A stretch of DNA of 54,782 nt. It comes from Ignavibacteria bacterium (GTDB lineage Bacteria > Bacteroidota > Ignavibacteria > Ignavibacteriales > Ignavibacteriaceae). The notes beneath the pieces were generated by a model. The model was given only the letters and a program-made list of their open reading frames with translations. It was not told the DNA's origin and did no database searches. Every line of letters starts with the position of its first letter. Within the stretch, counting starts at the first letter, position 1. A program made the position numbers and the translations under genes. Below, in pieces: positions 24,821 through 33,807 of this stretch. The stretch is from NCBI GenBank assembly GCA_021286645.1, contig JAJTBZ010000070.1, positions 1-54,782 on the forward strand, given 5' to 3'.

Positions 24821-26074
24821 ATGGAACAAATACATAAAGAAGATTTACAACCAGGAATTTTACAAGCATTATACAAGGCTGATTCTGAAGTTACATTCGA
24901 AGATGCCCTCGATAATGAAATGATATTAAATATGGGTCCCCAGCACCCTGCCACCCATGGTGTTTTACGTGTATTATTACGCCTTGATGGTGAAACAGTT
25001 GTTGCATCAGTCCCTGAGTTGGGTTACCTGCACAGAGGATATGAAAAGATGGCTGAAAATATGGGGTATCTGGAATATATACCTCACACAGACAGGCTTG
25101 ACTATCTTTCACCACCTGCCAATAATGTCGCGTATGTACTTGCCGTTGAAAAACTTGCAGGTATAGAAGCCCCTAAACGCGCCCAATATATTCGCATGAT
25201 TATAGCGGAATTGGCCCGAATGGGGTCGCATCTGGTTGCTATAGGCGCCTTGGCAATGGATGTAGGTGCGTTAACTGTGTTCTTATGGACATTACGGGAG
25301 CGTGAAAAAATACTTGATATTTATGACTTAGTATGCGGTGCCCGTTTTACTACCAGTTATACCCGCATCGGTGGCGTTGCGCAGGATATGTCCGCAAAAG
25401 CCTTACAGATGGTTCAGGAATTTGTGGATCAGAGTAATGCCCGTCTGGATGAAGTAGAGAAATTACTGAATACGAACAGAATTTTTCTTGAACGTCTGGA
25501 AGGAATTGGGGTAATTTCTGCAAAGGATGCTATTGAAATTGGCTTAACCGGACCTTCTCTTCGTGGAAGTGGCGTTGCCCATGATATAAGGCGCGCGGCC
25601 CCCTACCTATGTTATAATGAAGTGGATTTTTCAATCCCAACTTATAACGAAGGTGACTGCCTTGCCCGTTATTTTGTGCGGGCAGATGAAATTCGCGAGA
25701 GTGTTAAAATAATACAACAGTGTTTAAAACAGATGCCCGAGGGTGAAATACGCGCGAACATGCCTAAACAGGTTATGCCCCGAAAAACTGAAATCTATAC
25801 TAAGATGGAAGAGCTTATTCATGATTTTATGCTTGTCAACGAAGGGCTGCAGGTACCGGAGGGGCAGATTTATCATTCGATTGAAAACTCCAAAGGTGAA
25901 CTTGGTTTCCACATTGTTAGTAAGGGCGAAGGTCATCCCTGGAAAGTTAAAATAAAATCACCATCGTTTAGCAATTTACAGGCTTTGCCCCTTTTATGTA
26001 AAGGGCACCTGGTTTCTGACGTGGTAGCAATCATCGGCAGCCTTGACCCTGTTATGGGTGAGGCCGATAAATAA
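24821..26074 (+). CDS. nuoD: NADH-quinone oxidoreductase subunit D
   Basis: NuoD is the 49-kDa subunit that forms the quinone pocket with NuoB. It has NMGPQHPATHGVLRVLLRLD, with the His of the HPATHG loop next to the quinone head group, then GYLHRGYEKMAE, YIPHTDRLDYLSPP and the C-terminal SLDPVMGEADK. Its descent from the large subunit of NiFe hydrogenase is visible in the layout, without the Ni-binding Cys residues. The frame extends upstream into nuoC, but ATG at 24821 directly after nuoC gives the normal N-terminus (MEQIHKEDLQPG), about 417 residues. Confidence 0.96.
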   Translation: MEQIHKEDLQPGILQALYKADSEVTFEDALDNEMILNMGPQHPATHGVLRVLLRLDGETVVASVPELGYLHRGYEKMAENMGYLEYIPHTDRLDYLSPPANNVAYVLAVEKLAGIEAPKRAQYIRMIIAELARMGSHLVAIGALAMDVGALTVFLWTLREREKILDIYDLVCGARFTTSYTRIGGVAQDMSAKALQMVQEFVDQSNARLDEVEKLLNTNRIFLERLEGIGVISAKDAIEIGLTGPSLRGSGVAHDIRRAAPYLCYNEVDFSIPTYNEGDCLARYFVRADEIRESVKIIQQCLKQMPEGEIRANMPKQVMPRKTEIYTKMEELIHDFMLVNEGLQVPEGQIYHSIENSKGELGFHIVSKGEGHPWKVKIKSPSFSNLQALPLLCKGHLVSDVVAIIGSLDPVMGEADK

Positions 26075-26098
26075 GATTAATTAGCGTAAGGCTTTGTA

Positions 26099-26572
26099 AT
26101 GGAATTTGTATTTAGTGAAGAGAATCTGCGAAAGATTGAAAACATACTAAAAAAATACCCGGTTAAAAAGGCCGCCGTTATGCCTGTACTGTATGTGGCA
26201 CAGGAACAAAATGGCTGGATTTCAACTGAGGTTATGCGTGAAGTTGCCCGAATATTGGAAATTCCTGAAGAGGATGTTTTGGGAGTAGCAACTTTTTATA
26301 CGATGTATCATAAAAAACCCGCGGGTAAATACCATTTACAGGTTTGTACCAATGTATCATGTATGTTACGTGGCGGTTATGCAGTTTATGATGCGGTAAA
26401 GAACAAGTATGGGTTAAAAAATGGCAGTGTTACTGATGATGGCAAATACTCTCTCGAAGAGGTTGAGTGTATGGGGTCATGTGGAACAGCTCCCATGATT
26501 GCTATCAATGAAGACTACTTTGAGAATCTTACTCCCGAACAGGCACTTGCCATAATTGAATCAATGAAATAG
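26099..26572 (+). CDS. nuoE: NADH-quinone oxidoreductase subunit E
   Basis: NuoE is a thioredoxin-like subunit holding 2Fe-2S cluster N1a. The 157-residue protein has an N-terminal helical bundle (YPVKKAAVMPVLYVAQEQNG) and a C-terminal thioredoxin-like domain. The four cluster Cys residues are in VCTNVSCMLRGG and VECMGSCGTAPM. VATFYTMYHKKPAGKYHLQVC is the expected linker. It begins 24 nt after nuoD and ends seven bases before nuoF, and it works with NuoF at the NADH-oxidising tip. Confidence 0.95.
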   Translation: MEFVFSEENLRKIENILKKYPVKKAAVMPVLYVAQEQNGWISTEVMREVARILEIPEEDVLGVATFYTMYHKKPAGKYHLQVCTNVSCMLRGGYAVYDAVKNKYGLKNGSVTDDGKYSLEEVECMGSCGTAPMIAINEDYFENLTPEQALAIIESMK

Positions 26573-26579
26573 GCATACA

Positions 26580-27902
26580 ATGGAAAGAATAGTTTTACCT
26601 GAAATTGAGAACCTCCATAATATTGATGTATATATTGCAAACAACGGGTTTGCTGCAGCACGTAAAGCGCTTTTAATGTCACCTGATGATATAATCGATG
26701 TTGTAAAAAAATCGGGATTACGGGGACGAGGCGGGGCAGCATTTTCAACCGGATTGAAATGGAGCTTTATGCCTAAATCTACCGATAAACCTAAATACTT
26801 ATGTATTAACGGCGATGAAAGTGAACCCGGCTCATTTAAGGACAGGCAGATTTTTGAATTTAACCCGCATCAGTTAATTGAAGGAATAATCATTACCTGC
26901 TATGCAATACAGGCTAAATCTGCATACTTATACATACGTGGTGAATACCATAAATGGGTTAACTTGATGGAAACCGCCCTCGAAACAGCGTATGCGAGGG
27001 GTTTTGTCGGCGAAGAAATGAAGAAAACTTTCAACACAGATTTTTCCTGCAACATTTATATTCATAAGGGAGCGGGAGCATACATTTGCGGCGAAGAAAG
27101 TTCATTAATGAATAGTATTGAAGGCAAACGTGGCTACCCGCGTGTAAAACCCCCCTTCCCTGCCCAGAATGGATTATGGGGGAACCCGACAACAATTAAT
27201 AACGTAGAAACAATAACAAATATTCCTCCAATAATCAATAAGGGATGGGAGTGGTTTAGCGCGATTGGCGAACCCAAACACCCGGGAACAATTTTATTTG
27301 GTGTTAGTGGTCATGTTAATAAACCGGGAGTCTATGAACTGCCTTCCGGTACCCTGTTAACGGATGTAATATATAATTATGCCGGTGGTGTACCAGGAAA
27401 TAAAAAAATAAAATGCGTAATCCCGGGCGGCTCTTCCATGCCTCCTTTACGGGGAGATCAGCTTGAGGGCATTAAAATGGATGCCGAATCACTCCGCGCG
27501 GCCGGTTCAGCCATTGGTACCGGTGGAATTATGGTTATGGATGAGGATACCGATTTAGTAAAAGTACTCGCTCGCATTGCCAAATTCTATTATCACGAGA
27601 GCTGCGGCCAATGTACTCCTTGTCGGGAAGGTACCGGCTGGATGCTTAAACTGCTCAACCGTATTGTCAACGGTGAAGGTTCCCAACGGGATATCGATTT
27701 ACTGTTATCTGTTGCAAATAATATTGAAGGCAACACGGTATGTGCATTAGGCGAAGCTGCTGCCTGGCCGGTAAAATTCATGTTGATGAGATTCAGAGAT
27801 GAGTTTGAAGCACGTGTCAGTCCGCATATAAACCTTGAACCAAAGAACAAAGTGCACTCAATGAGGCACACGGTTAACCCCATAGATAAAGTTGAAATAT
27901 AA
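26580..27902 (+). CDS. nuoF: NADH-quinone oxidoreductase subunit F
   Basis: NuoF oxidises NADH. It binds FMN, NADH and 4Fe-4S cluster N3. The glycine-rich motif SGLRGRGGAAFSTGLKWSF binds NADH, and GAGAYICGEESSLMNSIEGK binds FMN. ESCGQCTPCREGTGWM plus the later Cys in GNTVCALGEAAAWP hold the cluster. The 440-residue length is normal. It is the last gene of this cluster: a strong hairpin follows within four bases of the stop. The usual partners nuoG to nuoN are not present in the window, so the membrane arm genes must lie elsewhere. Confidence 0.96.
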   Translation: MERIVLPEIENLHNIDVYIANNGFAAARKALLMSPDDIIDVVKKSGLRGRGGAAFSTGLKWSFMPKSTDKPKYLCINGDESEPGSFKDRQIFEFNPHQLIEGIIITCYAIQAKSAYLYIRGEYHKWVNLMETALETAYARGFVGEEMKKTFNTDFSCNIYIHKGAGAYICGEESSLMNSIEGKRGYPRVKPPFPAQNGLWGNPTTINNVETITNIPPIINKGWEWFSAIGEPKHPGTILFGVSGHVNKPGVYELPSGTLLTDVIYNYAGGVPGNKKIKCVIPGGSSMPPLRGDQLEGIKMDAESLRAAGSAIGTGGIMVMDEDTDLVKVLARIAKFYYHESCGQCTPCREGTGWMLKLLNRIVNGEGSQRDIDLLLSVANNIEGNTVCALGEAAAWPVKFMLMRFRDEFEARVSPHINLEPKNKVHSMRHTVNPIDKVEI

Positions 27903-27905
27903 TGC

Positions 27906-27932
27906 AAAAAGCCCGGCTCATCCGGGCTTTTT
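27906..27932. terminator. Bidirectional rho-independent terminator after nuoF
   Basis: AAAAAGCCCGG (27906-27916) and CCGGGCTTTTT (27922-27932) are perfectly complementary around a 5-nt loop, with T5 on each outgoing strand. It closes the nuoA-F cluster and the convergent M6 peptidase gene. Confidence 0.9.
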
Positions 27933-27956
27933 GTTTACCTATGAATTTGCTATTCG

Positions 27957-30083
27957 TTATTTAATAAGAACCATTTTTTTCACAGCCGAAAAATTTCCGG
28001 CGTGCAATGAATAAAAATAAATACCACTAGGCAGGTGACTTGCATTGAAAGTAATTGAGTACTCCCCTGCGGTCTTTACTTCATTAACGAGCGTGCTTAC
28101 TTCCCGCCCCAACACATCAAATACTTTCAGCACAACATTGCCATTGCCCTGAATAGTATAATTTATTGTTGTTGTAGGGTTAAACGGGTTTGGATAATTT
28201 GGAGATAAAGAAAAATCCTGTTGTTTCCCTTTTATATTGCTATCACCGGTCTGTTTATCGAGATTAGCGCCCAGTGCTACAATTGAAACCGGTCCGGCTG
28301 GTAAAGACTCTTTAGTAAGCTGGTTTACTGCCGAAACTTTGTATTGCACTGTATAAGTAGTACCGCCACCACTGGTTTGTTCACAATAATCCTGATAACT
28401 TGTTGATGTAGTTGATGCACATAGTACCCAATCAGATCCTGATGACCGTTTCTTATAGATTTTATAGGAGCTCAAATTCGGCTCGGTATTTGCCTGCCAG
28501 GTAATTACCGGATGATTTTGCGCACTGGATGAAATTGTTATTCCCTGAGGAATTGAAGGCGCGGCAGAGGAAGCGGTTTTTACATATATATCAAAAATTG
28601 CCAAACCATTTGCCATGCTTTTTAACTGAAAACCTATCCCTGTTGCCTGCCCGTCAGCCCGTTGTGAGTTTGGATTACTCCACGGTGAAAACACTTCAAC
28701 AAAACCGGGGCGAAACGCATCCTTTCCTTCTCCATTTCTGGCCAATACTACCTGATGAGTATTATTTGGGCCTTCTCTGTATAACGTTTCATAATTTAAT
28801 GTTGTACCCAGGCCAGGGTTGTAAAAAGGTATTTTATCAGCTGCAAACCAACCCGTTCCTCTATTGGGGGGTCCACAACGAACTACGGGTAATTGTCCAT
28901 TCCCCCAATCATTTTGATCCCATCGGATGACATTCCAGTCAAACCGGCCGGCAGCCGAAATTAGCTTCATAAAGTTTGCGCCACAGGTCGGGTCGGAAAA
29001 AGCATCCTGTCGAATTACATAGAGCCCTTTTTCATTCAGATCGCTTGAGCTTTTATCCCAATTGGATATCCTCTGATGATTTTCAACGTAAAAATACTGA
29101 TCAGTTGCTGCATCAATAACAAACCGATATGCATTACCCGTGGTGATATAATCTGTTAAGGTCGCGTTGCTTATTGTTTGTGTAGTAGTATCGATTGTTG
29201 TCAGGTTACACCAACCTAATAGATATCGCTCGAATGCGTTAATCATATATGATCGTACTTCATAACCGGAAAGCATTGCCCAAAAAGCGTGGCCATTATG
29301 CATATTGTTGTGACCAATTAAGTCATGTGCGAATTCATGAATAGAGAACCTGAATGCATCTTTATAAAAATAGTCGGGAATGGTACACCCCTGATCGCCA
29401 ACTATCCTCGCCCCATTATCAACGGGAACATTCCAGATATCCGTTGAGCCATACCAATAGAAATCCAGAGTGGTCATAATCCAGTCCCTGTCGTCATTCG
29501 AGTATTCCATGGCAATGTTTCGCCATACAAAAAACACATAATCTACTACTCCATCAGGTTGGTTGGGATGATTATAAGCTGATGACAGGTCCCAATTGTC
29601 GTATTTTGCAAAATTAATAACGGGATCAAGTTGCTGCGTAATTATTTCTCCCTGAATATCGCCCATCCTTTTGTGATTATATATATAATAATCCTTGGTA
29701 TGCAGAGCAGTTACGGAAACCACATCACCAATAACATGTAAATTATGGAGAGACATCTGATCAAAGTAATCTGTTAAAGAACCCGGCGTAGGGGTTCCCG
29801 TCCAGGATGTATCAACCCAACTGTTCATATTATACGGATTTCCATTTAGCGGCCATAGCTGAGCGCGTGCCGGATCGGAGGGAGTATAGGAATCCTCGGG
29901 GAATTTACAAAATACGATCAGTACTCTCAATGTACCCTGTGAAGGTAAAAATAGTCCCCCAACCTGCGAACACGTGCGAACCGGCATAACCTTCTCTTTT
30001 GTTCGATAATTATATACTTCCATCTGCCCGTAGATGGAAGTAATACAGGCAACTAATAACGCAATTGTATAAAAACGTTTCAT
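27957..30083 (-). CDS. M6-type secreted metalloprotease with fibronectin III and T9SS sorting domain
   Basis: An exported protease of 708 residues. Start: ATG at 30083 has AAGGG 7 nt upstream and gives a signal peptide (MKRFYTIALLVACITSIYGQ); the frame's earlier start at 30143 lacks both. The zinc motif HEFAHDLIGHNN (near 29,320-29,345) fits the HExxH of the immune inhibitor A (M6) family. VLIVFCKFPEDSYTPSDP and SLTDYFDQMSL near the N-terminus are M6-domain features. Then follow a fibronectin type III module (SIPQGITISSSAQNHPVITW onward) and a T9SS domain with NYPNPFNPTTTINYT, GREVSTLV and PSGIYFYSL, ending MVLIK. The protein is probably secreted and anchored by the type IX system and degrades extracellular protein. 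Confidence 0.88.
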   Translation of the reverse strand: MKRFYTIALLVACITSIYGQMEVYNYRTKEKVMPVRTCSQVGGLFLPSQGTLRVLIVFCKFPEDSYTPSDPARAQLWPLNGNPYNMNSWVDTSWTGTPTPGSLTDYFDQMSLHNLHVIGDVVSVTALHTKDYYIYNHKRMGDIQGEIITQQLDPVINFAKYDNWDLSSAYNHPNQPDGVVDYVFFVWRNIAMEYSNDDRDWIMTTLDFYWYGSTDIWNVPVDNGARIVGDQGCTIPDYFYKDAFRFSIHEFAHDLIGHNNMHNGHAFWAMLSGYEVRSYMINAFERYLLGWCNLTTIDTTTQTISNATLTDYITTGNAYRFVIDAATDQYFYVENHQRISNWDKSSSDLNEKGLYVIRQDAFSDPTCGANFMKLISAAGRFDWNVIRWDQNDWGNGQLPVVRCGPPNRGTGWFAADKIPFYNPGLGTTLNYETLYREGPNNTHQVVLARNGEGKDAFRPGFVEVFSPWSNPNSQRADGQATGIGFQLKSMANGLAIFDIYVKTASSAAPSIPQGITISSSAQNHPVITWQANTEPNLSSYKIYKKRSSGSDWVLCASTTSTSYQDYCEQTSGGGTTYTVQYKVSAVNQLTKESLPAGPVSIVALGANLDKQTGDSNIKGKQQDFSLSPNYPNPFNPTTTINYTIQGNGNVVLKVFDVLGREVSTLVNEVKTAGEYSITFNASHLPSGIYFYSLHAGNFSAVKKMVLIK

Positions 30084-30337
30084 GTACGTACCCTTATTTT
30101 GATGAACATTATGATTATTGCTTCCAAAGAAGGTTATCGCCAATTTATGGAAGCAGATTACTCAACTTTTGTGTAACGCCAGGAGGTGTTTTCTTATTAC
30201 ATCAAGAATGAGGGAATGAATCGAAGGACGGTGCGCGCGTTCCGGACACCAGCAATATTACAATTTACGATTTATATATGATTGCGCTAATTTTAGCTCA
30301 AAAGATATAGCATCTGTAAAAATGTTGTCAATAACAA

Positions 30338-30638
30338 TCAATTACCAAAACTATATCTTACCCTTACCACTATCTTTGGTTCACTAATCAAGTACGCATG
30401 ATATTTAATCATAATAGTGATAGATTGGCATTCCCCTTCAAAGAGATGTTCTCTCGCTTAAAAATATACCCCTACATTGATACAGCTTACTAAAATCCCG
30501 GCTCATAAATATGAATTCACCGTGTAATCCATTTAACGCCTGTATTGGTACATTTGCAGACACGCGCGTATTTACCCCCAATGCAAAAAGCGCTTTCCAA
30601 GAATAGAACATTGTATAGAACAATGAGTGTACCCGGCT
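30338..30638 (-). pseudogene. Decayed 3' end of an outer-membrane beta-barrel gene
   Basis: On the minus strand one frame reads ALGVNTRVSANVPIQALNG and then GEFIFMSRDFS, typical barrel strands. Near 30,465-30,500 the sense continues in a second frame as INVGVYF, then an in-frame TAA (30458-30460), then AREHLFEG and finally KIVVRVRYSFGN before TGA at 30338. That last stretch is a textbook final barrel strand. One frameshift and one internal stop are needed to join the parts, and no signal peptide or upstream half remains. The call is by eye and could be chance. The rest of the gap (30084-30337) shows nothing recognisable. The region ends just before the neighbouring T9SS cargo gene. Confidence 0.4.
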
Positions 30639-30663
30639 TCAGGAGAGTTAAATGGGGAAAATT

Positions 30664-31560
30664 TTATTTCAATAGAATCATTTTTTTTGCTGTGGCGAAT
30701 CCGGCAGATTCCAACTTATATATATAGACACCAGTTGGAAGATTTGATGCATTAAAATTATATGAGTACCCACCGGCAGGGAGTTCCTTATTTACAATAA
30801 TTGCAATTTCCTGACCCAAAGAGTTAAAGATTCGAAGCTTAACCAACCCTGTAACAGATGTCTGGAAAGATATGTTCGTTGAATTATTAAATGGGTTTGG
30901 GTAATTTTGACTTAGGTTAAATGATTTCGCCAGTCCGGCATCATTGCCATTTTTCACATCCAATGTACCGAGAGTATCCTGATCAATAACACATCCCAGA
31001 AGCCTTTTATATTCAACTTCGGTACCGTACCAAACAATTCCTCTGCCCTTACTAAAATACACTGTTTTGTAAAAGAGCCCGCCTGTTCCGGGGGTAACTC
31101 TTGAAGGCAGACCATAACCTAATTGAATAGTAGGAGCCTGAATCCCCGAGCATATTCCGGAACCCATTTGAATTACTTTTGCAACTTCAAGCGGTTGGTT
31201 TTGTGAATCATATTGTGTAACGAATATTTCATCGGTAGTAAGGGGAAGTTTGAGTGCTATCTTATCGAAAGTATAGGGCCCCCAAAGAGTATCTTCATTT
31301 GAATTGATTTTATAATTCCAATAGAACAAAGACTTTTCACCCGACTTTTTTGTTGTTACTGACTGAAACCTGACATATGTGTAGCCACAATTATCAATTG
31401 AGTCACCAACAATCTTAACAAGTTCAGTAGAATAATCGGAATGCAGATACAACCAATGGTTACCTACCGTATGCGGAAAAAAACTTGTGGAATCCTGCAC
31501 TCGCGCGTACAGAGTTATTGAAGCGATAAGAACAAATGCAACAATTACTAAATATCTCAT
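30664..31560 (-). CDS. T9SS sorting-domain protein of unknown function
   Basis: A 298-residue exported protein that I cannot assign. A signal peptide (MRYLVIVAFVLIASITLYA) is followed by about 190 residues of beta-rich sequence beginning FFPHTVGNHWLYLHSDYS. FPxxxGNxWxY openings are common in small lipocalin-like or extracellular proteins of this lineage. The C-terminal 80 residues are a type IX sorting domain: NYPNPFNNSTNISFQ, LGQEIAIIV, PTGVYIYKL, ending MILLK. GGGGAGCAGG upstream of the ATG is a strong ribosome site, and a TTTG-N20-TAAGTTTC promoter lies about 80 nt upstream. The protein should be exported to the cell surface or medium. Confidence 0.82.
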   Translation of the reverse strand: MRYLVIVAFVLIASITLYARVQDSTSFFPHTVGNHWLYLHSDYSTELVKIVGDSIDNCGYTYVRFQSVTTKKSGEKSLFYWNYKINSNEDTLWGPYTFDKIALKLPLTTDEIFVTQYDSQNQPLEVAKVIQMGSGICSGIQAPTIQLGYGLPSRVTPGTGGLFYKTVYFSKGRGIVWYGTEVEYKRLLGCVIDQDTLGTLDVKNGNDAGLAKSFNLSQNYPNPFNNSTNISFQTSVTGLVKLRIFNSLGQEIAIIVNKELPAGGYSYNFNASNLPTGVYIYKLESAGFATAKKMILLK

Positions 31561-31639
31561 AACCTGCTCCCCTGCATAAAAATATTTAAGTTATGTTAAA
31601 CCATAATGTCCGGAATGAGTGAATTGCCCATTCCAGCAC

Positions 31640-31671
31640 GAAACTTATATAATAATTATTTATAATCCAAA
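31640..31671 (-). promoter_or_regulatory. Bacteroidota-type promoter of the T9SS protein gene at 31560
   Basis: On the minus strand TTTG (31671-31668) is followed by exactly 20 nt and TAAGTTTC (31647-31640), one base off TAnnTTTG. Transcription would start near 31633. The remainder of the 31561-31857 gap is AT-rich with nothing else recognised. Confidence 0.55.
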
Positions 31672-31857
31672 TAGTTTTTATGGTTAGACAATAACCCGGG
31701 ATTCAGTATTTATCGATGATATTTTAACTATTGCGGTGTTTTAATTAAATATTTAAAGTAGCCCTATAGTTTTCCTCCGGCAATTTGAATTTTATTAATT
31801 TATTTCCCGTTAAACTTTATTTATACTGCGCTAGTAAAATTTCTATAAAAATAAAAA

Positions 31858-31887
31858 AGGGATGCCGAAATTAATTCCGGCATCCCT
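31858..31887 (-). terminator. Terminator of the glmS-GTPase-arcC-argF operon
   Basis: AGGGATGCCG (31858-31867) and CGGCATCCCT (31878-31887) pair perfectly around a 10-nt loop. On the minus strand the stem is followed by six T. It lies 23 nt past the ornithine carbamoyltransferase stop. Confidence 0.9.
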
Positions 31888-31910
31888 GAGAATAACCAAC
31901 AGACCTGGTA

Positions 31911-32852
31911 TTACATTACCAGAGCCATGATTGCCTTTTGTACATGGAGCCTGTTTTCAGCTTCGTCGAATACAACCGAATTCGGCGAATCAATCACTTC
32001 ATTCACTACTTCTTTGCCGCGATATGCCGGTAAACAGTGCATGAATAAGTAATCTGCTTTCGCGTGTTTTACCAAAGCTTCATTTACCTGTAACGGCTGG
32101 AAAACTTTTTCGCGTTCGTTCGCTTCGCCTTCCATACCCATACTGGCCCACACATCCGTATAAATAACGTCGGCATCTTTAACGCCGGCTACCGGATCGG
32201 TGGTGATTTCAACTTTACTGCCCTGATACTTTGCATTTGCCTGAGCATTTGCAACTATTTCGGCATTCGGTTGATATTCGTTACCAGACGGGGTTACAAT
32301 AGTAACATCCATACCAACTTTTGAACAACCATTCAATAAGCTGTGTGCCATGTTATTGCCGCCATCTCCCACATAGGTAAGTTTCAGGCCTTTGAGTACC
32401 TGTTTCTTTTCCAGAATGGTAAATAAATCGGTTAACACCTGGCATGGATGCAGCAAATCGGTCAGTCCGTTAATAATCGGGATTGAACCGAAACGGGCCA
32501 GGTCTACAACTTCCTGATGATCGAAGGTACGGATCATAATACCATCGAGGTAGCGTGAAAGTACTTTCGCGGTATCGGAAATACTTTCTTTTTTTCCCAA
32601 ATGGATGCTCTTACCATCGAAAAACATACCTACGCCGCCAAGCTCATACATACCGACTTCAAAAGAAATGCGGGTACGGGTAGAAGGTTTGGAAAAAATC
32701 ATTCCTAATTTCTTGCCTTCGAGCAGGCGGTGAGGTTCACCAGATAATCTTTTAAGTTTAAGTATTTTTGCCAGTTCAAAAATCTGATACACTTCTTCAA
32801 TGCTCAGATCATGAATGGAAATAAGGCTTTTACCTTTCATTGATACAGCCAT
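31911..32852 (-). CDS. argF: Ornithine carbamoyltransferase
   Basis: It transfers the carbamoyl group from carbamoyl phosphate to ornithine to give citrulline, or the reverse in catabolism. The 313-residue protein has the carbamoyl-phosphate motif SKPSTRTRISFE and the IMIRTFDHQEV strand. It also has HPCQVLTDLFT and the ornithine-loop motifs DVWASMGMEGE and HCLPAYRG. The last usually reads HCLPAHRG; the His-to-Tyr change is mild. It is the last gene of the glmS operon, 13 nt after carbamate kinase. That pairing favours the catabolic direction (citrulline to ornithine plus carbamoyl phosphate, then ATP), but no arginine deiminase is present. An anabolic role remains possible. Confidence 0.93.
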   Translation of the reverse strand: MAVSMKGKSLISIHDLSIEEVYQIFELAKILKLKRLSGEPHRLLEGKKLGMIFSKPSTRTRISFEVGMYELGGVGMFFDGKSIHLGKKESISDTAKVLSRYLDGIMIRTFDHQEVVDLARFGSIPIINGLTDLLHPCQVLTDLFTILEKKQVLKGLKLTYVGDGGNNMAHSLLNGCSKVGMDVTIVTPSGNEYQPNAEIVANAQANAKYQGSKVEITTDPVAGVKDADVIYTDVWASMGMEGEANEREKVFQPLQVNEALVKHAKADYLFMHCLPAYRGKEVVNEVIDSPNSVVFDEAENRLHVQKAIMALVM

Positions 32853-32865
32853 TGTTCAACTCCAA

Positions 32866-33807
32866 TTATTTAGTAATTATTGTTCCTGAACCCGGTTTAC
32901 CCAATGAATTCGAATCAGTAATAATAGCTTTATCGCCACCAGACTGTACGAATTCGATCGCGGCTTTAACTTTCGGGCCCATGCTGCCGGCTTCAAAATG
33001 GCCTTCATTATAGTATTGCAACGCTTCATCAACCGTAATAGTATCAAGATACTTCTCATCGGGTTTTCTGAAGTTAATTGCTACCTTATGAATATCGGTA
33101 AGAATAAATAATTCTTCAGCACCAATATTGCGAGCCATTAAAGAAGCAGCTAAATCTTTATCGATAACGGCTTCTTTTCCGCCAAAGAGTCCATTCGGCA
33201 TCACTTCAACAGGAATTCCGCCGCCGCCGGAGGCTATAACAACAATGCCTTCTTCGGCTAAACGCTTAATCAGCTCGGTATTAAAGATTTTTTGGGGGCG
33301 AGGTGAAGCCACAACGCGGCGCCATCCCCTGCCACGAGGATCTTCTTTAAACTTCCACTGATGTTTTTCTGCAAGTACTTCAGATTCTTCTTTTGTGTAA
33401 TAAGGGCCAACAGGCTTTGTCGGGTTGGCAAATGCCGGATCCTGATTATCAATAAGCACCTGGGTAACTAAAGTAACCACGTTCTTATCAATTTTTTCTT
33501 CCATCAGTACGTTACGCATCTGCTGTTCAATTACATAGCCTATACCGCCCTGGGAGTCTGCAACACAGATATCCAAAGGCATTTTCGGAATGCTGAAATC
33601 TTTATTACCGGCTTCATTACGTAAGAGAATATTCCCGACCTGCGGTCCATTTCCATGAGTAATAACAACCGATTCGAACTCAGAGAACAGCTTCGCGATA
33701 CACTGAGCGGTTTGATATGTATTTGATTCCTGCTCTTCGATAAAACCTACCTGGTCACCCCGCAGGAGAGCATTCCCGCCAAGGGCAACTACTGCCATTT
33801 TTTTCAT
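32866..33807 (-). CDS. arcC: Carbamate kinase
   Basis: It makes ATP from carbamoyl phosphate and ADP, releasing carbamate, which breaks down to ammonia and CO2; the reverse also occurs. The 313-residue protein has the family hallmarks: VALGGNALL at the N-terminus, VITHGNGPQVGNILLR, the substrate loop ADSQGGIGYVIEQ, VVASPRPQKI, the SGGGGIPV nucleotide loop, AVIDKDLAASLMA and GSMGPKVKAAIEF. Its ATG overlaps the stop of the GTPase gene by 4 nt, so the two are translationally coupled. Confidence 0.95.
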   Translation of the reverse strand: MKKMAVVALGGNALLRGDQVGFIEEQESNTYQTAQCIAKLFSEFESVVITHGNGPQVGNILLRNEAGNKDFSIPKMPLDICVADSQGGIGYVIEQQMRNVLMEEKIDKNVVTLVTQVLIDNQDPAFANPTKPVGPYYTKEESEVLAEKHQWKFKEDPRGRGWRRVVASPRPQKIFNTELIKRLAEEGIVVIASGGGGIPVEVMPNGLFGGKEAVIDKDLAASLMARNIGAEELFILTDIHKVAINFRKPDEKYLDTITVDEALQYYNEGHFEAGSMGPKVKAAIEFVQSGGDKAIITDSNSLGKPGSGTIITK

